From NCBI RefSeq assembly GCF_936943645.1, contig NZ_CAKZJO010000056.1, forward strand, positions 62,001 to 126,000: a stretch of DNA of 64,000 nt, written 5' to 3'. Source of the stretch: an uncultured Bradyrhizobium sp. GTDB taxonomy: Bacteria; Pseudomonadota; Alphaproteobacteria; Rhizobiales; Xanthobacteraceae. The notes beneath the pieces were generated by a model that was given only the letters and a program-made list of their open reading frames with translations, was not told where the DNA came from and ran no database searches. Of this stretch, positions 25,489 through 33,517 are shown piece after piece (positions within the stretch are counted from its first letter, which is position 1; each line of letters begins with the position of its first letter). A program made the translations under genes and the position numbers.

Positions 25489-26973
25489 TCAGGCCGTGAC
25501 CAGCGTCTCCACGGCCCGCCGCGCCCCATCCTTGTAAAGTCGGCCGAGCGCCGCCGTCACGGCCTCGCGCAGCCGCGGCTCGGCACCCAGCGGCCCGAAC
25601 ACTTTTTCGACCCCAAGCAGCGCCGGCGCGAGCCGCTCGGCGATGGGGCCAGCCTCGCGCGCCAGCGCAGCGAACTCGCCGGCAAGGGGATCGCGCACAT
25701 CGATGGCGCGGCCCTGTTCGTCGGTCCCGGTGACGTAGCGCATCCAGCCGGCGACCGCGAGGGCATGCGTTGCGATTGGCAGGTTCCTGGCGAGGCGATC
25801 CTGCATCGCGCCGAGCAGTCGCTGCGGCAGCTTCTGCGAACCGTCCATCGCGATCTGCCAGGTGCGGTGATGCAGCGCCGGGTTGGAAAAGCGCTTGAGC
25901 AGCGAGGCGCGATAGGCGGCAAGGTCGGTGCCGGCAGGCATCGTCAGCGTGACCGCGGCGTCCTCCATCACCCGCGCGGCGAGAGGGGCGAAATGCGGGT
26001 CCTGCATGGTGTCCGCGATGGTCTCATAGCCTGCGAGATAGCCGAGATAGGCCAGCGCCGAATGGCTGGCATTGAGCAGCCGCAGCTTCATCAGCTCGAA
26101 CGGCTTGACGTCACTGACGAGCTCGACACCGGCGGCGGCAAGGTCGGGCCGGCCTGCAGTGAAGCGATCCTCGACCACCCATTGCGTGAACGGCTCGGTC
26201 ATGACAGGCCAGGCGTCGCGCATGCCCAGTGCGTTCGCGACCGCGTCCCGATCGGCATCCGTCGTTTCAGGCACGATGCGGTCGACCATGGTCGAGGGGA
26301 AAGCGGCATTGTCCGCGATCCACTTGCCGAGATCCTTGGAGCGGAGCGCCGCGAACTGCGTCACGATGCGCTGCACCGTGTGGCCGTTGGCGGCGAGATT
26401 GTCGCAGCACAGCACGGTGAAGGGCAGGGCGCCCAGCGCGCGCCGGCGCGCCAGCGCGGCGACGATGAAGCCGGGTGCCGAACGCGGCGCGTCGAAATTG
26501 TTCAGATCATGCACGATATCGGGATGCCGCTCGTCGAGGTCGCCGGTCTGCGGCGTGTGGCAATAGCCCTTCTCGGTGACGGTCAGCGAGACGATGCGGG
26601 TGGTGGGATCAGCCATCCGCTCGACCAGCGCCGCCGGCTTCTCGCGCGCGACGACGCTGTCGAGCAGCGCGCCGATCACGCGGTGCTCGGTGCCTTCGGC
26701 GGCGCGCACGGCGACCGTGTAGAGATGATCCTGCGGGGCGAGGGCATCGCGCGTGTCCGGGCTGCGCAGGCTGGCGCCGATGATGCCCCAGGACGAACTG
26801 CCGCCAGCAAGGCAATCGTCGATGACGACGGCCTGATGCGCGCGATGAAATGCGCCGAGGCCGAGATGCACGATGCCGGGTGTGAGGCGCGAACGGTCAT
26901 AGGCCGGGCGGCGGACGCGAGGTGCCAGCCGGTCGAGATTGGCGCTGCCAAGACGCACGGAACCTGGGCGCAT
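25489..26973 (-). CDS. uxuB: Mannitol dehydrogenase-family oxidoreductase, probable fructuronate reductase
   Basis: The 494-residue enzyme belongs to the polyol-specific long-chain dehydrogenases. It has an N-terminal NAD-binding segment IVHLGLGAFHRAHQAVV (34-50) and the C-terminal active-site motif KLRLLNASHSALAYLG, whose Lys, Asn and His are catalytic in mannitol 2-dehydrogenase. The family includes mannitol, arabinitol, altronate and mannonate (fructuronate) dehydrogenases. The neighbours decide: it is divergent from a GntR regulator with an ExuR/UxuR-type operator, and the same locus encodes UxuA. I therefore read it as fructuronate reductase (D-fructuronate to D-mannonate). Mannitol or related polyol use cannot be excluded from sequence alone. 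Confidence 0.8.
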   Translation of the reverse strand: MRPGSVRLGSANLDRLAPRVRRPAYDRSRLTPGIVHLGLGAFHRAHQAVVIDDCLAGGSSSWGIIGASLRSPDTRDALAPQDHLYTVAVRAAEGTEHRVIGALLDSVVAREKPAALVERMADPTTRIVSLTVTEKGYCHTPQTGDLDERHPDIVHDLNNFDAPRSAPGFIVAALARRRALGALPFTVLCCDNLAANGHTVQRIVTQFAALRSKDLGKWIADNAAFPSTMVDRIVPETTDADRDAVANALGMRDAWPVMTEPFTQWVVEDRFTAGRPDLAAAGVELVSDVKPFELMKLRLLNASHSALAYLGYLAGYETIADTMQDPHFAPLAARVMEDAAVTLTMPAGTDLAAYRASLLKRFSNPALHHRTWQIAMDGSQKLPQRLLGAMQDRLARNLPIATHALAVAGWMRYVTGTDEQGRAIDVRDPLAGEFAALAREAGPIAERLAPALLGVEKVFGPLGAEPRLREAVTAALGRLYKDGARRAVETLVTA

Positions 26974-27037
26974 GGACGTCTCCCCTTTGCTTTGCGGCTG
27001 CTTGACATGGCGCCCTGATCAGGTCAATGCTTCGGTC

Positions 27038-27054
27038 AATTGGTAAGACCAATT
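27038..27054. promoter_or_regulatory. ExuR/UxuR-type operator
   Basis: The perfect palindrome AATTGGT-AAG-ACCAATT lies midway between the divergent uxuB-like and gntR genes, about 60 nt from each start. It matches the Escherichia coli UxuR/ExuR operator pattern AAATTGGTATACCAATTT closely in both half-sites, with one extra central base. It is the probable binding site of the adjacent GntR protein. Confidence 0.75.
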
Positions 27055-27115
27055 TGCCAAAATTGGCGGGCCGCGGGCCGTTCAAGCCCCGCGCGACCCT
27101 CTCGGGAGGACCAGC

Positions 27116-27919
27116 GTGCCGCTGGAAGCTGTGGAGGCGAGACGGCTTTATCGCCAGGTCGCCGATCAATTGCGAAGCCTGATCGACAGCGGCGAGTACG
27201 CGGTCGGCAGCCGCTTGCCGACCGAGCGCGAGCTCGCCGAGCAGCTCAAGGTGTCCAGGCCGACCGTGCGCGAAGCTTTGATCGCGCTCGAGGTCGAGGG
27301 CCGGCTGCGCATCCGCGTCGGCTCCGGCATCTATGTGATCGAGCCCGCCGCAATCGCCGCGCCCGCAGCCGCCGCCGTCATCGAGGGGCCGTTCGAGCTG
27401 CTGCGCGCCCGCGAATTCCTGGAAAGCGCCATCGCCGAGCAGGCCGCGCGCGTCGCGACCAGGGACGACATCGCCCGCATCGACGCCTCGCTGATCGCGA
27501 TGGAGAAAGTCGAGCATCCCGGCGAAGCCTCGATGGTGCACGATCGCGCCTTCCACGTCGCGATCGCCGGCAGTCTCGGCAATGCCGTCCTGGTGCGCGT
27601 GGTCGGTGAGCTGTTCGACCAGCGCCTCAATCCCTATTTCACGCAGCTCGCGCATTATTTCGAGAGCCCGGGCACCTGGCGCACCGCGCTCGACGAGCAC
27701 CGCGCCGTGCGCGAGGCGATCGCGGCGCATGACCCCGACGCCGCGCGCGAGGCGATGCGCACTCATCTGGCGCGATCGCAGGAGCGTTTCGCGCAGAATT
27801 TCGGCGCCGAGAAAGCGGCAGGGCCGGCTTCGGGGCGAAGCCGGGCGGCGCGATCACCGGCAAAACCTAAACCTGTGCCGAAGAAAAAGCGCACGACGGG
27901 CGGCCGCGCCCGGCGATGA
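27116..27919 (+). CDS. GntR/FadR-family regulator of sugar-acid genes
   Basis: This 267-residue repressor has an N-terminal winged helix (about 8-72), with LPTERELAEQLKVSRPTVRE and a GSGIYV wing, and a C-terminal all-helical FCD ligand domain (about 95-235), with DRAFHVAIAGSLGN and DEHRAVREAIAAHD. A basic tail (PKKKRTTGGRARR) is unusual. The start is a GTG with GGGAGGA 5 nt upstream. It is the UxuR/ExuR type by domain order and by the palindrome in front of it. It probably represses both the uxuB-like gene and the TRAP-dehydrogenase-uxuA operon until a hexuronate- or mannonate-like inducer is present. Confidence 0.88.
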   Translation: MPLEAVEARRLYRQVADQLRSLIDSGEYAVGSRLPTERELAEQLKVSRPTVREALIALEVEGRLRIRVGSGIYVIEPAAIAAPAAAAVIEGPFELLRAREFLESAIAEQAARVATRDDIARIDASLIAMEKVEHPGEASMVHDRAFHVAIAGSLGNAVLVRVVGELFDQRLNPYFTQLAHYFESPGTWRTALDEHRAVREAIAAHDPDAAREAMRTHLARSQERFAQNFGAEKAAGPASGRSRAARSPAKPKPVPKKKRTTGGRARR

Positions 27920-27990
27920 AATTGGGCGGCCCGGATCCAGGTCGGAGGCGGGCGAACAAGAAGCAGACTTGAACAATGGAGGAAAAGTCA

Positions 27991-28968
27991 GTGTTGAAGA
28001 AAATGACGATTGCCGCAGCGGTGTCCGCCGTCACGCTATTGGCTGCCACCCAGGCCAGCATGGCGCAGACCAAGCTCAAATGGGCCCATGTCTACGAGAC
28101 CTCCGAGCCGTTCCACACGGCGTCGGTATGGGCCGCCCAGGAGATCGGCAAGCGCACCAACGGGCGATATGCGATCGACGTCTATCCGGCCTCGCAGCTC
28201 GGCAAGGAGGCCGACATCAACCAGGGCCTGTCGCTCGGCTCGGTCGACATCATCATCTCCGGCTCGAGCTTCGCGGCCAAAAGCTTCCCGCCGATCGGCG
28301 TGACCTATTATCCCTACACCTTCCGCGATGCCGACCATCTGCTCGCCTACACCAAGAGCGACATCTTCAAGGAGCTCGCCAAGGGTTATGAGGACAAGAG
28401 CGGCCACCACATCGTCGCGGTGACCTATTACGGCGTGCGCCAGACCTCGTCGAACAAGCCGATCAAGACCTGCGCCGACATGAAGGGCCTGAAGATGCGC
28501 GTGCCCGACGTGCCGGCCTATCTCGCCATGCCGCGCGCCTGCGGCGCCAACACCGCGCCGATCGCCTTCGCCGAAGTCTATCTCGCGCTCCAGAACGGCA
28601 CCGTCGAGGCGCAGGAGAATCCGCTGACCACGATCGAGGCCAAGAAGTTCTACGAGGTGCAGAAGCACATCGTGCTGACCGGCCACATCGTCGATCACCT
28701 CAACACCGTGATCGCCGGCGCGCTGTGGAAGAAGCTGTCCGACGAGGACAAGAAGATCTTCACCGACGTCGCGCAGGAGGCCGCCGCCAAGGCCACCGGC
28801 GAGATCAAGCAGAACGAGGCCAAGCTGGTCGCCTTCTTCAAGGAGAAGGGCCTGACCGTGACCGAGGTCGACAAGAACGAGTTCCGCGACACCGTGCTGA
28901 AGAACGTCTCGTTCGAGACCTTTGGCTATCGCAAGGCCGACTGGGAAAAGATCCAGGCGGTGAAGTGA
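27991..28968 (+). CDS. dctP: TRAP transporter solute-binding protein DctP
   Basis: DctP is the periplasmic receptor of a tripartite ATP-independent importer for an organic acid. I take the GTG at 27991 (325 residues): it lies 8 nt after GGAGGA and places the signal peptide (LKKMTIAAAVSAVTLLAAT) at the N-terminus. An ATG 15 nt upstream overlaps that ribosome site. The mature domain shows family features: KLKWAHVYETSEPFH at the start, the substrate-contact region LKMRVPDVPAY with the conserved Arg, and GTVEAQENPL. DctP proteins of this subgroup commonly bind sugar acids such as glucuronate, which agrees with the uxuA and uxuB genes here. Confidence 0.9.
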   Translation: MLKKMTIAAAVSAVTLLAATQASMAQTKLKWAHVYETSEPFHTASVWAAQEIGKRTNGRYAIDVYPASQLGKEADINQGLSLGSVDIIISGSSFAAKSFPPIGVTYYPYTFRDADHLLAYTKSDIFKELAKGYEDKSGHHIVAVTYYGVRQTSSNKPIKTCADMKGLKMRVPDVPAYLAMPRACGANTAPIAFAEVYLALQNGTVEAQENPLTTIEAKKFYEVQKHIVLTGHIVDHLNTVIAGALWKKLSDEDKKIFTDVAQEAAAKATGEIKQNEAKLVAFFKEKGLTVTEVDKNEFRDTVLKNVSFETFGYRKADWEKIQAVK

Positions 28969-28978
28969 CGACGTAGTC

Positions 28979-29077
28979 GTCATCCCGGGGCGGTCCGCAG
29001 GACCGAACCTACGGTGCGCAATTGCGCACCTGAGATTTCGAGGTTCCGGGTTCTCGCTTCGCGAGCCCCGGAACGAC
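28979..29077. repeat. Dispersed palindromic repeat inside the TRAP operon
   Basis: A 99-nt imperfect palindrome with ends GTCATCCCGGGG and CCCCGGAACGAC lies between dctP and dctQ. Inner pairs include TGCGCAATTGCGCA. It sits within an otherwise compact operon and could affect mRNA stability so that dctP is made in excess. Confidence 0.85.
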
Positions 29078-29103
29078 GTTCAGGTCCCCTAGGAGTACCC
29101 CCC

Positions 29104-29682
29104 ATGTCCACCGCCGAAATCCACCGGCAGATCACCGCGGATGAGATCGCCCACACTTTCGAGGAGGAGGCGACGCCGAAGGTCGATCTCGGCGTCTACG
29201 CGTTCGAGGACTGGGTGGCGCTGGCGATCTTCTGGGTGATGGCGCTCGCCGTCTTCCTGCAGTTCTTCACCCGCTACGTGCTCAACGACAGCTATGCCTG
29301 GACCGAGGAGATCGCGACCTATTGCCTGATCGGCGTGGTGTTCATCGGCGCCTCGATGTGCGTGCGGCTGTCGCGGCACATCCAGGTCGATCTCGTCTAC
29401 CGCTATCTGCCGCATCTCCTGGGGCGTGCACTGTCGACGGTGATCGATCTGATCCGGATCGCCTTCTTCGGCTACGCCATCAAGCTGGTCTGGGTCTACA
29501 TCCAGATCATCGGCGACGAGCAGATGACCACCATCAATCTCCCCAAGGACTCCGTCTATTACGCCGTATTGCTCGGCTTCGTGCTGATGTTCGCGCGCTC
29601 CGTGCAGGTGGGCATCCAGAACTGGCGGCAGGGCTACTCGGTCCTCGAACGTCCCGGTGCCTACGACGGATCGGAAGGATAA
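29104..29682 (+). CDS. dctQ: TRAP transporter small permease DctQ
   Basis: DctQ is the small membrane subunit of the TRAP importer. The 192-residue product has four membrane segments after a 35-residue charged N-terminal extension. The family signature lies in RYVLNDSYAWTEEIATY and in GASMCVRLSRHIQVDL. AGGAG lies 8 nt before the chosen ATG. dctM follows after 4 nt. The N-terminal extension is longer than usual, but no alternative start fits better. Confidence 0.9.
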   Translation: MSTAEIHRQITADEIAHTFEEEATPKVDLGVYAFEDWVALAIFWVMALAVFLQFFTRYVLNDSYAWTEEIATYCLIGVVFIGASMCVRLSRHIQVDLVYRYLPHLLGRALSTVIDLIRIAFFGYAIKLVWVYIQIIGDEQMTTINLPKDSVYYAVLLGFVLMFARSVQVGIQNWRQGYSVLERPGAYDGSEG

Positions 29683-29686
29683 AATC

Positions 29687-31093
29687 ATGCTGCTGTTGCT
29701 CGGAGGCTTTCTCGTCCTGATGCTGCTCGGCGTTCCCGTGGCGATTGCCATGGCCGCGTCGTCGCTGCTCTACATCCTGGTCAGCGGCGTGACTCCCGAC
29801 GTCACGCTGGCGCAGCGCATGATCGCCGGCGTCGAGAGCTTTCCGCTGCTCGCCGTGCCGTTCTTCATCCTGGCCGGCAATCTCATGAACATCGCCGGCG
29901 TTACCGGGCGCATCTACAAATTCGCCGTGGCGCTGGTGGGATGGATGCGCGGCGGCCTCGGTCACGTCAACATCATCGGTTCGGTGATCTTCTCCGGCAT
30001 GTCCGGCACCGCGATCGCGGACGCCGCCGGTCTCGGCACCATCGAGATCAAGGCGATGAAGGACCACGGCTACTCCACCGAATTCTCGGTCGGCGTCACC
30101 GCGGCCTCGGCGACGCTCGGGCCGATCATCCCGCCGTCGCTGCCCTTCGTGATCTACGGCATGATGGCCAACGTCTCGATCGGCGCGCTGTTCCTCGGCG
30201 GCGTCATTCCCGGCGTCGTGCTGACGCTGTTCATGATGGCGACCGTCACCTATTTCGCGCGCAAGAACAAATGGGGCAGCGATACGCCGTTCTCCTGGCC
30301 GCAGCTCGGCTCGGCCGGCCTCGAGATCCTGATCGTGCTGTCGTTCCCGATGGCGATCTGGCTGATGGTGCTCGCCGGCCTCTCGGTCAACGTGGCGGTG
30401 GTGATCGGGCTCGGCACGTTGCTGGCGATCGACTGGTACTTCGACTTCTCGGCGGTGATGGCGCTGATGGCGCCGGTGATCCTGATCGGCGGCATGACGC
30501 TCGGCTGGTTCACGCCGACGGAAGCTGCGGTTGCCGCGGTGATCTGGTCGCTGTTCCTCGGTCTCGTTCGCTACCGCACCATGACGTTCCAGACCGTCGC
30601 CAAGGCGACCTTCGACACCATCGAGACCACGGCCTCGGTGCTGTTCATCGTCACCGCCGCCTCGATCTTCGCCTGGCTGCTGACGGTGTCGCAGGCTGCG
30701 CAGATGCTGTCGGACTGGATGCTCAGCATCACCCACAACAAATGGGTGTTCCTGGCGCTCGCCAACGTGCTGATCCTGTTCGTCGGCTGTTTCATCGACA
30801 CCACGGCGGCGATCACCATTCTGGTGCCGATCCTGCTGCCGATCGTGCTCAAGCTCGGCATCGACCCGATCCATTTCGGCCTGATCATGACGCTCAACCT
30901 GATGATCGGCCTGTTGCATCCGCCGCTCGGGATGGTGCTGTTCGTGCTCGCCCGCGTGGCAAAACTCTCGGTCGAACGCACGACGGTGGCGATCCTGCCC
31001 TGGCTGGTGCCGCTGATGCTCGCACTGATCGCGATCACCTATATTCCCGACCTGACCCTCTGGCTGCCGAAATACATGGGACTTTCCAAATGA
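29687..31093 (+). CDS. dctM: TRAP transporter large permease DctM
   Basis: DctM is the ion-coupled translocation subunit. The 468-residue protein has about 12 membrane segments. The typical motifs ESFPLLAVPFFILAGNLM, GSVIFSGMSGTAIADAAGLG and GPIIPPSLPFVIYG are present, and a C-terminal LLHPPLGMVLFV completes the pattern. GGAAGGA precedes the ATG. Its stop overlaps the start of the dehydrogenase gene as ATGA, so transport and first catabolic step are translationally linked. It is somewhat longer than the usual 425-430 residues, mainly through loops in the second half. Confidence 0.93.
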   Translation: MLLLLGGFLVLMLLGVPVAIAMAASSLLYILVSGVTPDVTLAQRMIAGVESFPLLAVPFFILAGNLMNIAGVTGRIYKFAVALVGWMRGGLGHVNIIGSVIFSGMSGTAIADAAGLGTIEIKAMKDHGYSTEFSVGVTAASATLGPIIPPSLPFVIYGMMANVSIGALFLGGVIPGVVLTLFMMATVTYFARKNKWGSDTPFSWPQLGSAGLEILIVLSFPMAIWLMVLAGLSVNVAVVIGLGTLLAIDWYFDFSAVMALMAPVILIGGMTLGWFTPTEAAVAAVIWSLFLGLVRYRTMTFQTVAKATFDTIETTASVLFIVTAASIFAWLLTVSQAAQMLSDWMLSITHNKWVFLALANVLILFVGCFIDTTAAITILVPILLPIVLKLGIDPIHFGLIMTLNLMIGLLHPPLGMVLFVLARVAKLSVERTTVAILPWLVPLMLALIAITYIPDLTLWLPKYMGLSK

Positions 31094-32139
31094 CCTCGAC
31101 TGCTCTCGCCGCAACCTTGTTCGGCCCTGAAGATCTGCGCATGGTCGAGCATCCGCTCGACAAGCTGGCATCGGGCATGGTGCGTATCCGCTTCGGCGCC
31201 GGCGGCATCTGCGGCTCGGACATGCATTACTTCCGTCATGCCCGGACCGGCGACTTCGTGGTGAAGTCGCCGCTGGTGCTCGGCCACGAGATCTCCGGCG
31301 AGGTCGTGGAGATCGCGGGCACCGCAGCCAACCTGAAGGTCGGCGACCGCGTCGCCGTCAACCCGTCGCGCTGGTGCGGCCATTGCGTCGCCTGCCGCGA
31401 GGGCCGGCCGAACCTGTGCGAGAACATCTACTTCATGGGCTCGGCCTCGAAGACGCCGCACATGCAGGGCGGCTTCGCCAATTATTTCGATGCGGTCCCC
31501 GCGCAATGCGTGAAGATTCCGGACCACGTCTCCTATCAAGCCGCAGCGCTGGCCGAGCCGCTCGCGGTCTGCCTGCACGCGGTCGCGCGCGCCGGCAACA
31601 TCGAGGGCAAGCGCGGCATCATCTTCGGTGCCGGCCCGATCGGGCTTCTGACCATGCTCGCCGCGCATCGCGCCGGCATGGCCGACGTCACGGTGGCCGA
31701 CATCGCGCCGGCACCGCTGGCCTTCGCGACCCGGCTCGGGGCGTCGCATGTCGAGAACGTCTCGGGCGGCGAGGAGGGCCTGAAGGCGCAGGCCGCCGCG
31801 CGTCCCTACGATGTTGCGTTCGAGGTCTCGGGCACGGCCGCGGGCCTTGCCAGTGCCATCGGCATCGTCAGGCGTGGCGGCGTCGTGGTGCAGATCGGTA
31901 ATCTGCCGGGCGGCCAGATCCCGACGCCGTCGAATGCCGTGATGGCCAAGGAGATCGACCTGCGCGGCTCGTTCCGCTTCGGCCTCGAATTCATGACCGC
32001 GGTGGAACTGATTTCCGCCGGCAGCGTCGACGTGCTGTCGCTGGTCACCGCCGAGCGTCCGTTGTCCACCGCGCCCGACGCGTTGCGGCTGGCGCTTGAC
32101 CGCTCGCAGAGCGTCAAGGTCGTGCTGACCGCGAACTGA
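31090..32139 (+). CDS. Zinc-dependent polyol/L-idonate 5-dehydrogenase-like enzyme
   Basis: This medium-chain dehydrogenase has 349 residues. The catalytic zinc site is Cys in GGICGSD and His-Glu in LGHEISGE. The structural zinc cysteines occur as CGHCVACREGRPNLC. The nucleotide-binding fold is GAGPIGLL. The sequence type is that of L-idonate 5-dehydrogenase/L-gulonate 5-dehydrogenase/sorbitol dehydrogenase. Translational coupling to dctM and the uxuA gene 13 nt downstream suggest oxidation of L-gulonate (to D-fructuronate) or L-idonate. In such a pathway the product would be reduced by the UxuB-like enzyme and dehydrated by UxuA. The substrate is inferred from context, not from active-site residues. 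Confidence 0.85.
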   Translation: MTSTALAATLFGPEDLRMVEHPLDKLASGMVRIRFGAGGICGSDMHYFRHARTGDFVVKSPLVLGHEISGEVVEIAGTAANLKVGDRVAVNPSRWCGHCVACREGRPNLCENIYFMGSASKTPHMQGGFANYFDAVPAQCVKIPDHVSYQAAALAEPLAVCLHAVARAGNIEGKRGIIFGAGPIGLLTMLAAHRAGMADVTVADIAPAPLAFATRLGASHVENVSGGEEGLKAQAAARPYDVAFEVSGTAAGLASAIGIVRRGGVVVQIGNLPGGQIPTPSNAVMAKEIDLRGSFRFGLEFMTAVELISAGSVDVLSLVTAERPLSTAPDALRLALDRSQSVKVVLTAN

Positions 32140-32152
32140 GTGGAGAGACCAG

Positions 32153-33343
32153 ATGATGCTCGAAGGTTGGCGCTGGTACGGACCGGATGATCCGGTCTCG
32201 CTCGACGACGTCAGGCAGGCCGGGGCGAGCGACATCGTCTCGGCGCTGCATCAGGTGCCGATCGGGGAGGCCTGGACGCGCAAGGCGGTCGAGGAGCGCA
32301 AGAACTTCATCGAGAACGGCCAGCCGGGGCGATCGCAACTGACCTGGTCGGTGGTGGAATCGATTCCGATCCCCGACGACGTCAAGCGGCTCGGCGGAAA
32401 GGCCACGAAATCGATCGAGGCGTGGATCGCGAGCATGGAAGCGGTGGCAGCTTCCGGCATCAAGATCATCTGCTACAATTTCATGCCCGTGGTCGATTGG
32501 TGCCGCACCGATCTCGAATGGGAGCTGCCGAACGGCGCCCGCGCCATGCGCTTCGACCAGGACCGCTTTGCCGCCTTCGAGCTGCACATCCTGAAGCGTC
32601 CGGCCGCTGTGCAGGACTATTCGCCCGAACAGCAGGCGCGCGCGAAAGCGCTGTTCGAGCAGATGAGCCAGGCCGACATCGACTATCTCGTCATGGTCAT
32701 CGCAAGCGCATTGCCTGGCTCGACCACCGAGCCGATGACGATCCCGCAATTCCGCGACCGGCTGGCGACCTATCGCGACATCACGCCTGAGATCCTGAGG
32801 CGGCATCTCGCCGAGTTCCTGGCGCGCGTCACGCCGGTGGCCGAGCAGCTCGGGGTGTCGCTGACGCTGCACCCGGACGATCCGCCGCGTCCGCTGTTCG
32901 GCCTGCCGCGCATTGCTTCCTCCGCCGAGGACTATCAGGCGCTGTTCGACGCCGTGCCGTCCAAAGCGAACGGCATCTGCCTGTGCACCGGTTCGCTCGG
33001 CGTGCGCGCGGAGAACAATCTGCCAGAGATGGCCGCGCGCTTCGGCCCGCGCATCGCCTTTGCGCATCTGCGCGCAACCAAGCGCGAGGCCGACGGGCTG
33101 TCGTTCTACGAGTCCGATCATCTCGACGGCGACGTCGACATGGTCGCGGTGCTCAAGGCGCTGCTGAAGGAGAATGCCGGGCGCTCGCCCGACAAGCGAA
33201 TCGTGTTCCGGCCCGACCATGGCCACCGCATGCTCGACGATCTCGCGGCGACCAAGCGCACCAACCCCGGCTACACCGCCATCGGCCGCCTTCGCGGCCT
33301 CGCCGAGCTGCGCGGCGCGATCCGCGCGATCGAGCATCGGTGA
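32153..33343 (+). CDS. uxuA: D-mannonate dehydratase UxuA
   Basis: UxuA removes water from D-mannonate to give 2-keto-3-deoxy-D-gluconate, using a divalent metal. The 396-residue length equals that of the enterobacterial enzyme (394). Recognisable segments are LEGWRWYGPDDPVSL at the N-terminus, CYNFMPVVDWCRTDL, SLTLHPDDPPRPLFGLPRI and the C-terminal FRPDHGHRMLDD, which holds metal ligands of the family. Two ATG codons are adjacent at the start, with GGAGAG just upstream. It is the last gene of the operon beginning at gntR or dctP. The KDG kinase and aldolase needed afterwards are not in the window. Confidence 0.95.
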   Translation: MMLEGWRWYGPDDPVSLDDVRQAGASDIVSALHQVPIGEAWTRKAVEERKNFIENGQPGRSQLTWSVVESIPIPDDVKRLGGKATKSIEAWIASMEAVAASGIKIICYNFMPVVDWCRTDLEWELPNGARAMRFDQDRFAAFELHILKRPAAVQDYSPEQQARAKALFEQMSQADIDYLVMVIASALPGSTTEPMTIPQFRDRLATYRDITPEILRRHLAEFLARVTPVAEQLGVSLTLHPDDPPRPLFGLPRIASSAEDYQALFDAVPSKANGICLCTGSLGVRAENNLPEMAARFGPRIAFAHLRATKREADGLSFYESDHLDGDVDMVAVLKALLKENAGRSPDKRIVFRPDHGHRMLDDLAATKRTNPGYTAIGRLRGLAELRGAIRAIEHR

Positions 33344-33365
33344 GAGCGGTGTTGCGGGCTCTTCG

Positions 33366-33508
33366 CCTCTCCCCGCTTGCGGGGAGAGGCCGGATTGCAT
33401 CGAAGATGCAATCCGGGTGAGGGGGACTCTCCGCGAGTCTCACTTTCGCCGTCCCCGCGGAGACCGCCCCTCACCCCAACCCTCTCCCCGCAAGCGGGGC
33501 GAGGGAGC
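33366..33508. repeat. Composite palindromic repeat after uxuA
   Basis: The element contains CCTCTCCCCGC-TTGCGGGGAGAGG, then CGGATTGCAT-CGA-AGATGCAATCCG, and ends with CCTCTCCCCGCAAGCGGGGCG. It fills the gap between the convergent uxuA and lysR genes and probably folds into two or three hairpins, which may stop transcription from both sides. Confidence 0.85.
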
Positions 33509-33517
33509 ACACCTCTG

